NCBI GenBank assembly: GCA_018398575.1
Contig: JAGTXZ010000014.1
Location: 2,356,001-2,420,000 of the forward strand
DNA: 64,000 bases
Source: Ampelomyces quisqualis
Lineage: Eukaryota > Ascomycota > Dothideomycetes > Pleosporales > Phaeosphaeriaceae
Direction: 5' to 3'
Shown piece by piece: positions 40,800 through 53,159 of the stretch; position 1 is the stretch's first letter; the number at the start of each line of letters is the position of its first letter. A model generated the notes under the pieces. It was not told where the DNA came from. It searched no databases and was given only the letters and a program-made list of their open reading frames with translations. Position numbers and translations under genes: made by a program.

Positions 40800-43700
40800 T
40801 TATAGCAAAAGGTTTACTATAACAGTGTTTCTAGGTTAACTAGTTCTAGTAGGCTTACGTAGAATCTAGAGTAGATTTTTGCATCTAGTAGAAGCTTAAG
40901 TGTATATGTAACTAGTCTGTTTCTTTTTAAAATTAAAAATAGTCTAACTTTAACATAGTTAAGTCCTTTGCTTAGTTGTTTTATGCGTAGATTTTTAGTG
41001 TAGAGATACACCTTATTCCCCTCTTTTAGCTAAAGTACTGTTTTTTGTTTTCTATTAACATATAAGATACTTTGTGTCTAAGCGTGTTATATTTGTTCTT
41101 CTATTTTAGTATAGGGTTCTTTATTTCTTCTGCTGTCTGTATAGTAGCTTTAGCTTTTGAGCTAAGTAGTGTTCTTGTAAAGAGATTTAGATGTTATCTG
41201 TAGTTTGCAAAGTATAGCGTCTTGCCTATAGCTTTAGATAATTTGTTATTATAGGCTAACTGTACTATTAGTAATAGCAAAACCCAATTTATCTGCTGCA
41301 GGTTACTGTATATTTTGAGATACGTCTTTATAGTTCTATTTGTCCTTTCTGTTTAGATATCTATTTAAGAATAATAAGCTGTTATTAGCTTTTGTTGCGT
41401 CCTAATTTCTGCTGTTAAGGTAGTCTAATAATTTGACGTAAAGAGTTTGTCTTAATCGCTAATAATTAACTTTAGTATGCTATAGTATCTAATAAGTCTA
41501 TCCTTAAGCACGTGTGCTAGCTAAACAGCTGTGTAGTCTTGTTAAAAGGGTAGCATTATAGCGTATTTTGTAAAGCAATCTACTATAACTATAATAGCGT
41601 TATAGGCTAATCCTGTAGCAAGGTCTTTTAACAGTAGTAGTCTTGTTATAAAGTCTATTAATATGTTAGTCTAAGGCTTAGTTAGGAGCTCTATTAGCTA
41701 CATTTCTCTGTAAGGTGCGTGTATACTATATTTGTTACGTTAATAGTCTGCACATTTCTTAATATAAGCGCTTATCTTATCCTTTATGTTTTTAAACTAG
41801 TAATTCTGTTAAATTAGTTCTATAGTTTAGCTTACTCTAGGATAACTGTGTACTATGTTATTATAGTATTAACTTATAATTAATTCCTGTAATTCTTCTA
41901 GAACATTAATTCTAATCTTTATTTTTAGGTTGTTAATATACCTTGCTAGTCTAAGAGATCTATTGTTTTGTCTTTTAAGGATGCTTAAGCTGTTAATAGT
42001 TTTAGTTCTAGCAATATTTAATCTTTAGCTAAGAGCGTTTACTCTGCTATTATCTTTTCTAGGTATATAGACAATTTTAAACTTGTATTGTCCTAACATC
42101 TCTAACTATTATACTTGTCTTTAATTAAGTACTTTTGTAGTAGTAAAGGTTGTTAGGTTTTTGTAGTCTAAGTATATTGTAAGATCTAAGCAACTCTCTG
42201 CGTAGATTCTTTAATATTTAAGTGCTACTACAAATACAAGTAGTTCTTTATTATATATATTGTAATTTTCTTCTAGTAGTGTAAATTTTTGTAAGTAGTA
42301 GGCTATTAGATACTATTTTCTATTTTGTTCTTGTTTTGCACACATTCTAATTGCTAAGTCTAAAGCGTTGGTTTTAAATCTAAGCAGCTTTCTGCTTCTA
42401 AATGCAATAAGAAGAAGTAGTACTATACAAGCGTCTTTAAGCGTCTTAAATGCCTAGCTTTGTTTTTCTATTTATTTCTAAAGTGTATCTTTTTGTGTAA
42501 GTTTAGTAAGTAGCGTAGTAATTAGTAAGAAGTTCTAAATAAACTGTTAATTAAAGTTAACAAAGCCTAGAAAGGATTAAATATCCTTTACTATAGTAGG
42601 CATTAGCTAATCTCTAACAACTTTAATCTTGTTTTTACTTATTTATACTCTGTTCTTCCTAACTATGCACCCTAGGAATTCTACTTCTTTCTAGTGCTAT
42701 TTACATTTGTTAGAGTCTACTGCTAAAGAAAACTTTTCTAGTAGCGTTAGAATTGTATAAACATGTCCTATATGTTCCTTCTTATTTTCTAAATAAATAA
42801 GAATATTGTTAAAGTATGCAATAACAAATATGTTAAGGTATTCTTAAAGCACGTTGTTAATAAGTGCTTAACACGTTACTAGGGCGTTAGTAAGACTAAA
42901 TAGTATTACTAGGTACTTATAGTAGCTATAGCGTGTTCTAAACGCTGTCTTTTATTCTTTGCCTTTCTTTATACGTATAAAGTTATACGCGCCTCTTAGA
43001 TCTAGTGCTATAAAGATCTTTGTATAGGCTAGTTAATTCTATAGTTCTAAAATATTAGGTAGTAGGTATTAATTCTTAACTATAATGTTATTAGGTTTCT
43101 AAAAGTTAATACATAGTTGTAGTTTACTATTCTTCTTTAGTATAAACATAATTAGGTATCTAGCTAGTAATTCTAATACTTAGATAAAACTTTTCTTTAG
43201 GTTTACTTAGATATACTCTTAGAGTACTTCTAGCTCTTTTTTTAATAATCTATAGATTAGTCTTAAGGTTAGCCTTTTCTTTTCTTCTAAGACAATCTTA
43301 TAGTTCTACTCCTAATGCTTAGGCAGTGCTTCTAGACCTGTTTCTTCTAAGAATAGTTTCTTAAACTTTCTGTATTCCTTAGGTATGTTAAAAGTTATAC
43401 GTTTCTCTAAAACTTGTAACGTATTAGTATTTCTTCCTTAATTATCTAAGTTAACTAGTTGTGTCTTTAACTACGTCTTAGTTAAAGCAATATTATTAAT
43501 TATCTTCTTATTTACTATTAAACGCTACTAATACGTAAGCTTAGAATCTGTTGTGTTATTGTAATTCTCTAGAGAGATAGATCTCTTCTCTTAGTCTACC
43601 TATAGGCTATTCTCTCTAAACTATAGAAGTCCTAATATAATGTTGTAGGTAGCTAATCTAAAGACGTCTAGGTATATTTCCTGTTTAGTTCTTTAGATGT

Positions 43701-44700
43701 TAAGTTCTGTAGTAGTCTTATATCTAATAAGTAACTTGTTAGGTATCTACTCTTTATTTGTAATATAAAGTTTATATAATTATTGTTTCTAGCAAGGTTA
43801 GAGCCTAGCTCTTATTAGGGTATTACCTAAAATATAGTTTGCTTATAATCTTAAATCTAAAAGCGCTTTTATTCTTTTTCTGTTAACTCTTACTATAAGT
43901 TTTATAAGCTTAGCTAAGTTAATTGCGTTGCAGCTCTAGGTCTCTTTTCTAGAGTCTAAAGTTAACTCTAAAAAAGACTTGTTTATCCTATATCTATTGT
44001 CTTCTTTGTTGTTATAGTGCTTCTTATACTCTAGTTATAGGCAGAACTACTATGTGTAGTTTATACAGCTACTATTAACAAGCATTCTATTAGATATACT
44101 TTCTTTCTCTAATACGTTAAAAAAACTTCCTATGCTTTGTTTGTTGTATAGGTAATTTACGCAGGTATTCTTAGGGTAACTGTACTATTAGTACTTACAA
44201 AGTTTCTTCTACTAAGGAAAGTATTAGTTAACTTTACTACTATAATGTATTAGGCAGTAGTTACTATTGCACACTGTCTATAATAGAAGTGTATGTTTTA
44301 AATTACAAAGATCCTGTAGGTATCTGTCTATAAGCAGGATTTAGTGCAATTTATTTGCCTTTCTATTCTAGTATTCTGCAGGTATAGAGTTTAGTACTAA
44401 TACTTACCTATTATTAGCATAGTATGTCTGCTTTGTGTGTAAGTTACAGTACGTCTTATATAGTCTATCTGCGTTTGCCTCTTAATATAGTCCTCTAACT
44501 ATTGCATTCTAGTGCACTAGTTTAGGGCTAGCTAGTAGTAAGTGTATGTCTAGCTTGTCTAGTGTAAGTTCTTAGTCTTCCTAAGTATTATAGACTCTTG
44601 TAGTCTCTTGTAGATCCTATATCCTATAGACTCTGTTTTCTAGGTGTAGCAATTGTTTTCTTTCTATAACTCTATCTATATTTAGAAAGTACTTGTTTAT
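40800..44700 (-). pseudogene. T4 pol remnant
   Basis: Minus strand. 41011-40817 is stop-free and is the integrase C-terminus (LYTKNLR, LNYVKV, TYTLKLLLDAKIY, RFYVSLLE). The reverse transcriptase lies at about 43150-42650 (ALDLRGAYNFIRIKKG, KTAFRTRYS), and the catalytic box at 42816-42805 reads Y-F-N-N. RNase H and integrase occupy 42500-41000. Confidence 0.8.
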
Positions 44701-45971
44701 CTAGAGAGTATAATATACTTATAGAGATTAGTAATATTATTCTATATGTTTTTAGTTAACTTTATTAGTTTAGTTATACTAGTTGTAAATGTTTTGTTGC
44801 GTTTGCAGTAGGAGTAATCTTATCTATTAGAATTATTTAATATTACAGTTCTATTCCTAGTTGTAAGATAACATAGCGTTAGTTAAGACCTAGTTATTAG
44901 ATAATATAGTAGAGGTATTATCTGTCTATTTTACTATTAGTAGTCTGTTAGTTGTTTAGACAATAGGTTAATTATTAATTATAATTTATTCTTTAATATC
45001 TTCTTCTAAAGCGTTAGTTAACACGTTAAGCTAGCGTGTAACTTTATTCTTAGAGCAATAGTCTTGCGTATAATGTCTAACCTTGTTACAGTTATAACAA
45101 GTAATCTTGTTCTTATTAGGCCTATCTTCTTAGAGTTGTTTCTTTAAGTAACTTTTCTGTTCTAGGCCTTTGTTAAGGTTGCCTAAGTGCATAGCTTTAG
45201 GTCTATACCTTAAGTAGGCTCTTAGTAGGCGTAGTTAGTAAGTTTCTTGTCTTAGGTAGTAGCGCTATTATCTTTTGTTTAGTTATATTTGTCTCTAATA
45301 TCTTTTATTTAAGCAAAATCCTTTATGTCCCTATAGTAGACGTAAAGAGTATAACTTATCTTTAAGTACTAATTTGTAGAGTTTGTTATCTAGGCAAATA
45401 GCTTTATTCTAAAGTTCTTTAAGAGTAGTAATATGTGTTCTGCTGCGTATAAGTTTAGCTTATACAGTAGCCTTAAGGCCTTGTTTGTACATACGCATTA
45501 GAGTAGTGTTATTCTACTAGATTTGTTTAGTGTATTGTTAAAAAACATCAGTATAGTTAGTAGTTAATTAGGTTTGTTTTAGACTTTAGATCTTTTGTTC
45601 TGCAATTACAGATTTCTTAAGAGGTAAGAAGATCTGTTGCAAGCGTATTTTAAACGCGTGCTAGTCTTCTATAAGGTTAGTGTTATCTGTGTCTATAATG
45701 TTGTTGTTTATATACTTCTAAATAATTAGAAGTACCTATTTCTTAGCGTTGCCTTTTATGTAAGTTGTAGCAAAGATAACTTTGTTGTTATTCTTAATCT
45801 TATCTTCTTTTACGTAGAAGTGCCTGTTAAACTAGAGAATCTAGGTCTTAAGTTTGTTACAGTCTCTATAGTAGAGATTAGGTTTGTTAACTTTAAGTCT
45901 AGGTTGTCCTACTTAAGAATGCTTAGGTATATCTATTGCAATATTACTGCTTATTATAAGAGTGTTTAAAG
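44701..45971 (-). pseudogene. T4 gag remnant with zinc knuckle
   Basis: The minus-strand knuckle around 45105-45060 reads CYNCNKVRHYTQDYC, a CX2CX4H motif with the final Cys spacing off by one residue. The upstream gag frame is broken by stops. Confidence 0.7.
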
Positions 45972-46502
45972 TGTTAAGACTGTTAGTCTAGTAGCAAATA
46001 ATAAGAGTGCTAGTGTAGACTAGAGTACAGCTAAGGTTAGTTTTTGCGGATAAGTGTAGAGTTGCTTTAGATACAGAAGGTATTGTTACTAAGATAGTAA
46101 AGGCTAGGGCTTTCTAAAAAGAGTAACAAAGGTTGTATAGCTTAATATAACTAACTAAAGTTGTTAAAACATAAGTTAAATACAATAATCTATAAGGGTT
46201 TATTGTGGTTCCTATATACTAAAGAGATCCTTAGTTAATTAGTTTAATTAGTTCTACTAAGTAACTAATCCTTTGTTAATCAGTTTAATTAGTCTTACTA
46301 AGCAACTAATTATACTAAGCGATTGCTTAGTGTCTGTGCCCTTGCTTAGTTCCTAATCTAGTTAGGCTACTAATTAAGTTACGTAACTAGTTACAGCACA
46401 GTTCCTGTTAAGGCTGTAATAGCTGCTAACAGGTATTACTTTAGCAAGTGCTTTGCGTACGTTAATTGGCCCTGTAGCCTGCGCCTAGTAATGTTTGTAA
46501 CA
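45972..46502 (-). repeat. T4 5' LTR with internal 41-bp tandem duplication
   Basis: 531 bp, 41 bp longer than its partner. The extra length is a tandem duplication, 46229-46269 and 46270-46310. LTRs are identical at insertion, so this arose afterwards. Confidence 0.88.
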
Positions 46503-49500
46503 GAAAACTCTAAATAATCTAATAGAATAAGTCTTCCCTCTAGAGCTTTAATACAGAGTTTATAAGGCTAGCCTATAATATAGGCAAGAAAGATAACAAA
46601 GTAAACCTAAAAACAAAGTACCTAAGTGCTATCTAGCTAGACCTATAAGACAAGATAATCTCTATAAAGACTAAACCTAAATAGGAAATCTACAACCTTA
46701 TAGATAGAGTAGTAATTATTAAGGAAAACTTATATAGAGTAAAACTTAGTAGTAAGCACACTAAAAGACAGAACGTTAGAAAACTTATAGATTAGGAACC
46801 TATAAGAGGACATTCTAAGAAGACTAAGAGAAAATCTTCTAAAAGAGAGAAAGCTAAGTAAGCTACTGCAGAAGAGTAGTTCTACTAGAAACAAAATAAC
46901 TTATACCTCTGCTGTAGCAAGTTAGGATACTATGCTAGCAAATGCAAATTATCTTTACTTTTAAAACCTGCTAAAGCTACAGTAGCTAAGGTACAGAGTA
47001 AGAAAGAAAAGAACGCGTTAGAAAATACTCTAAGCTTAGAAAATAAGTAACTCTTATCTAAAGGCGTAGACAAGAGTATAGTAATACAACACTAAAAGAG
47101 AATAAGAGATTTTAATAATTCTAGAGAAAATAGCTAGATAAAGAACCTATTACTACACACACTATTGTTAATAAAACGATAGTTACTTCTATAATAATTA
47201 ACACTAGGTGTCTTACTTACGCTATAACCTTAACTAAGTTTATCTATAAGTATAAGTTAGAGCGTAAGTTAATAGCTCTAAGAGAAATTATTAGGATTAC
47301 TAGAGCCTAGTCTTAGATAAAGACAGCTGTCTAAATAAGAATTAATATTAGTAGGCATAAGAAGACACTATAGGCCTATAAACTAGATAAAGACAAAGAA
47401 TATAACTTAGTTCTAGGTTAACTATAGATAAACTAGCATAATGTTACTATTGCACTAGTAAAGAAATTAATATACATCTACTCTACTTAAACGCAAATTA
47501 GAAGCTAAGAAAGAAAAAAACTTCTCTTACTATAGAGTATTATAGCAGCTGCGTACTTAGCCTAGCTATAATAAGGCTAGAAGAACAAATCTATCTACCT
47601 TTACGCTACGTTAATAGCAGATATCTAGAAGGCTCTAAAAACTAAACTCTAAGTAGACTCTAGGTTAGTGCTCTTAGATTACTTAAAAAGAGAATATAAA
47701 ACCTTCCTACGCAAGAAAGTAAACTAACTCTCTCTAGTAAAGAGACCTACTATTAATTATTCTATTAAGCTAGTAGAAAAAGATAGAAAGACTATAGAGG
47801 TGCTATAGGGCCTACTATATAGCATATTAAGAGAAGAACTTCTTATACTCTTAAAAGAGCTTACTTTTTACCTAAACTATAGCTTTATATAGGTAAGCTA
47901 GTTAAGTGCCTCTGCACTAGTCCTATTTGTAAAGAAGCTAGAAAGAGGCCTTTAGTTTTGTATAGACTACTAGGCCCTTAACGCAATTACAAGAAAGGAC
48001 TAATACCTACTTCTACTTATTTAGAAGACCTTAGCTTAGATTGCTAAAGCTAAATAGTTTACTAAAGTAGATGTTATCTAAGCATTTTACAAGATTAGAA
48101 TTACTAAAGAGGCTAAATGGAAGACAGCCTTCTAGACGCGCTTTAGCCTCTATAAGTAGCTTATAATACCCTTTAGACTTATAAACACTCTAAGCACGTT
48201 CTAGAGATATATTAGTTAAACACTAAGAGAACACTTAGATAATTTCTATTTAGCTAATATAGATAATGTGTTAATATATATAAGTAGGTTTAAGGTAGAC
48301 TATAAGAAAAAGGTAAAGCTAGTGTAGTAAAGTAACATAGGAAGTAAGTCTAAAGAACGCTTAGGGTATAGCTAAGGGCATAGATAAGATATAATAGCTA
48401 AAGAGCTATTAGAGGATAATAACCTATTTAACACATACCTAAAATAATATATTTAATTTTACATTAAATCTAATAGGTCCTAGAGGTAAATAACGCTCTA
48501 CTATATATAGCAACCAATTATAACTCTAAATTCCTATTAGCCTAAGCCTTAGGAGGCTGCGCACCTGCGCATATACCTACGCTCTTCTATAGTCCTTATA
48601 ACCTAGAAATTACAGAAACTTAATAGTCTAACAAGTGTTTAGTAAGCTGCTACAGTTCTCTCTAGAATATAATAAGTATCTATTCTAAGAACATAGAGTT
48701 AGTACTCTAAGATTAGAGGAACAGAAAATAGGATCTAGAGCAACGCCTATCTAAAGTACCTAGATTAGCTACTACTAGAACTAAGTTAGAAGGGGGATTA
48801 AGCAGACCCTAAAAAGCAGAGCAATAGCTAAAGGAGTAAGACGTAAGCTACAGCTAAAGCTGTATTAGACTAAGTAAAAGTGTAAAGTTATTACGCTCTA
48901 CTAAGTATATAGTACACTAAAGAAGCTTTAGAGTATAGATAACAGGGATAACTAAGAGCAGACTAAGGAAGATATTAAAACAGGCAGTTAAAAAGAAAAG
49001 GAAACTAATAATTGCTTAGACAGCAAGTATAAAGAAATTAGAAAGAAATTAGTAGACTTTATAATAGAAGCTCTATTAGACATTAGAAAAGCTTAAGCCT
49101 TTAGCTTTTTAGCAACTCTACACAAAGTAGTAACCTTAATCCTAGTCTTTTAGGCTATTACTCTTGTTTAGTTTATTTAAATAAGCTCTAACTACTATTT
49201 AGGTAGCTTACAAAAGTAACGCAGAGACAATATAAAACTACTTAACAGTATATTAAGTTATTAACGCCTTAAACACTCTAATAGACAGAAAGCTCTACTA
49301 CTAACACTTGTAGAGTTAATAAGAGAAGCTAGCGCAAATATAAGTAGTGCGCTAGAGAAGTAGGCTAAATAGCTATTAGAAGGGCACTCTAGGCGTAGAA
49401 GTATAGGCTAAGATAACTTAATGTTAAGGGCTCTTTAGATGCTAGCAGAGTCTCTTAACTAAGTGTAGCTTCTATTATATATAATATAGTTGCTATCTTA

Positions 49501-52500
49501 TCTAGTAGAGAATATGCTATTATTTAATAGAACTAATGTTACAAACTTTCTAAAGCGCTTTAAAGACTTCTTAAAGTACTATAGCTTTACAGACTAGATA
49601 ATAATTAATAGACTAGTTGCCTACTATAAGCTAAGACAGAGGACTATTATATAAGCGTCTAAAGAGTATACAAAAGCCTAAGACAACTACTTATAGAGAA
49701 AGCTCTATAATAGCCTCTAACAACGCTTTAGAAATAATAACAAAGTTTAATAAGAAGAGCGTGTAGAGTACTTTAAACACTAGCTAAGTTAGTACCAAAT
49801 AAGATTAGACCTAAAGATTAGAGACTACCTATAGAACTTTTAAATCTGTAGCAAAAGGTATATTAAAGCAGGCACTATTAATAAGAACTGTTATAGCTAC
49901 TACCTTGTTAAGGGACTACTGCTCTAATATATAACAAAGATCCTAGAGAGATTTAGCCTAAAAATAGACACTCCAAAAGACTTTAAGTACAAAAAGATCT
50001 AAGACTACCTAGCAAAGCGCCTAGAGGTAGAGAAAGAAGTATGTATATTAAATCTAGCAGAAGCTATAAGAGCCTTTAAACTAGAAGTAGAGTTTAAAGT
50101 AGAACTAGTAGCTAAACAACTATTAGCTCTACTATAACAAAACAACTTTAAACCTAGAATTAAGCTAGAAACAAACTTCTAACCCTGCTACCCTTTAGTT
50201 ACTAACAAAAAGGACTCTATCTAGAAACTAGCGTAAGCAAGCTCCTTCTAGTGCAGCGCCTATAAAGAATAAAGTAGATAACCTTGTAGATAAGATGCTA
50301 TAGCTTAGGCTTAACTAAATAACTATTAAGTAGTAGCTATAGAGTATATAATAGACTTCTTGCAAAGCAAAGCTTATAAACAATCTAGTTATTTATACTT
50401 TAGTTTGCAAGCAAACTAAAGAGTAATTAGAAGCTCTGCAACTATATATACCTTAGCTAGCCCTATAGAACTAGGGCTATTAGAACTATAGGTAATAGTA
50501 GTAAGCACAGAAAAATAATAACTATTAGCGCAATAGCTAGAACTATAGCTACTTAAATAACAATTAGAATTACTAGTAGAGACGTCCTAGTAGAAGACTA
50601 CTAAGTAGCTTTAGGATAAACTATTAGGTTTGTAATAAGACTAGGCATTTAAAGTAAGACTGCCTAACACTAAGAGGCTTTATTACTAATAGCTAGTGCT
50701 TCCTTAATAAACGCAACATACTCTAATAGAAGATACTTAATAATCTATAAGGCAGAGTTACTAGCCTTAGTAATACATAATAGGCTAAGACTATTTTAGC
50801 TAAAATTAAAAGGCGCTTTCTGAAACGTAACGTTAACCCTCTTAAGGTTAAATCCAAATTTATAGGTAGACCTAGTCCTTCTATTCCTATTAAGAACAAC
50901 GCAGTCTCTATACAGCTAGTGCCTAACACCTTAGGAGCGCTATTAGAAGTAAACTATAACAAGTATTAAGACATATTAAACTACCTTACAACTAAATCTA
51001 AGAAACTCCTTGCTAACAGCAGCTTAGTATTAGCTATAGTTATTAGCTAAAACTAAGCTAAGCGTAGTAACAGTTAGCCTGTATACAGTTAGGTTTAGGT
51101 TTAGAAGCTACCTTAGAAGCCAGTTAATAGGATCCTGTACTTAAAAGGCTATAGGGACAGAAATAACAGCTACTTTATAAGCAAAAAGTTAGGGCAAGAC
51201 TACTTAGTTTAATTTATAAGTAATAAGAAATTAAGAGATATAAAAATAGAAGAAGTTACTTAACTAACTAAAGGGCTGTTAAAGCCTACCTACGCAGTAG
51301 AGCAAAAGAAAAAGAATCTAAAGAAGTAGTAGCTAGTCTAGAAGTTTAAAGCTAACGCCTAATTAGTTATCTAGCGTATCCTTAACACCCTAGTTCTATT
51401 ACTACTTAAGACTGTTATTAGTAACATGCTAGAGGTTAAGAAGAAGCTGTTTTAAGTAAGCTACACGCTAGCTAAGTTTAAAGACCTTTTAGTTGCTCTA
51501 ACACGCTACACAACAGTTAAAAGCGCTAACAAAGACTTAGATAAAGACTAACTTACTATAAGAGCTAGTATTAACTTGCTAACCTAGGGCTTACTTCTAG
51601 ACTACGTGCTAGTTAAAGTAGTAAATAGAAAAGTAAGTAAGTGCTTTAGTATTAATACTAAATACTAGTTAGACCTAGAGATTAGCTAGATTAAAAGGCA
51701 TATCTAATGCAATAAAGAACTAGGCCTTAAGCTTACTACTAACAAGGACTTTTACAAGCCTACTTACTGTTAAAGAGAGTATAATTAAGCCTTAGGCGTA
51801 GAGCACCTTAGAAGAGAGTGCTTAAATATACCTATTAACATTAAGGAAACCTAGTTTCTTAGCCTTATTAACTCTAGCGCAGAGCTTAACACTATAAAAA
51901 GAGAAATAGTAGAATAAGCTATGCTTTTAATTACATCTCTACTAAAGAGTATAAGAACTGCAAAAATAGTAGCAGCAAACAGTTTAACTAAAGAGTTCTT
52001 AGGCATTATATAGAGAGTACCTATTACTATTAAGAAGATTAAAATCTGCACTAGCTGCTTTATCCTTAAGAAGTGCATAAACCTAATTATTCTAGGCAAT
52101 CTCTTTCTAACAGACGCTTAAGCTAGAATTAAGTACGCTACTAATAGGCTAACTTACTACCAAATCTTTAGCAAGAATAGTAAACACAGTATAAGATTTG
52201 TGTATATAAGGGGCAATTAGATTAACGCGCTAGAACTCTACTCTAGGCCTTTTATAAGAAACGTTAAGAGAGTATAATTGCTAGCAGTTTACTTCTATCT
52301 AAACCTGTTGTATAGCTAGACTAGAACTATTAATTAAACTTAACACAGCTTTAAATAGACCCTAATACTCTAAGTAATAATTAGCTAGTAATAAAGTTAG
52401 TAACAGAGTAGCTCTAACAGAAATCTTTATTACTAATTATTCTCTTAGAAACATAGTTCTTCTAGTAGCTAGGTGTAAGCACTATAGGCGCAGGGCCTAA

Positions 52501-53159
52501 CAGATCTATTATTATTAGTAATAGTAATAGAATATATATGCTTATTAGCAATAGTGTAAGCTACTACTCTTAAAATATTATAGCAAGTGTTGTAAGGTAG
52601 CTTCCTTAGAGTCTTAGGATTAATATTAGTGCCAAGAGCTTCTAAGAGCAAGAGCTTAGTAAAACAACTAGTAAGAAGAAGTTACTTATTAAAGTAATAA
52701 CAATTTAGCTAAAGCGTATAACTAATCTATAATTAAATAACGTCTTCTTTAACGTTAGCACTTTATATAAGTAAAAAGCTTAAAAGGTCTAGCTAGTAAA
52801 TAACTTAGGATAGGTTCTAAGGAATATTAGTAGGTATAAAGATTAGAAAGAGCGTACGCGTATTTAACAGGTACTAAACAAAGAGAACGCTCTATTCTTA
52901 AGCTACTTTAAGCTACAATACGCAAAGTTCTCTAGAGGCACAAAGCTTACACCTAAACGCCTGTTAAAGATAAAGATCTCTCTAGACTTACTTCTACAAG
53001 AATAAGCTATGCTAGAGGAGCTACTATACTAATAAGAAGCTGCTCTAGCCTAAGACTTTAGCAAATTAGAACACGTTAGCTATAAAGTAGTACCTCTAAT
53101 TAAAATTAACACTATTTCTTATAAGGCGTAGTAAGCTAATTAGTTTCCTATTTCTTAAA

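Larger units (their letters stand above)
39489..46502 (-). mobile_element. T4: complete but dead chromovirus in T3 copy 2, target duplication GAAAA
   Basis: LTRs 39489-39978 (490 bp) and 45972-46502 (531 bp) run from TGTYAAGACTGTTAGTC to TTTGTAACA, with GAAAA at 39484-39488 and 46503-46507. A purine tract on the minus strand next to the left LTR (39979-39996) and the coding frames give minus orientation. Gag contains a zinc knuckle, followed by reverse transcriptase, integrase and chromodomain. A plus-strand accessory frame starts at 40090. Confidence 0.92.
38523..48322 (+). mobile_element. T3 copy 2, interrupted by T4 and truncated by T5
   Basis: 5' LTR 38523-38780 (first bases altered), gag 38781-39488, then T4, then gag, protease and reverse transcriptase 46508-48322. 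The damaged zinc knuckle near 46900 reads CCSKLGYYASKC (His lost, Cys kept), complementary to the damage in copy 1. The reverse transcriptase box at 48256-48267 reads N-I-D-N. Homology to copy 1 stops at 48322, where T5 begins. Confidence 0.88.

Noticed and set aside
51851..52099. 82-codon minus ORF with hydrophobic stretches in T5
   Set aside because: It is antisense to the T5 gag-pol region with no copy for comparison. YGR loss on one strand favours hydrophobic codons in antisense frames.
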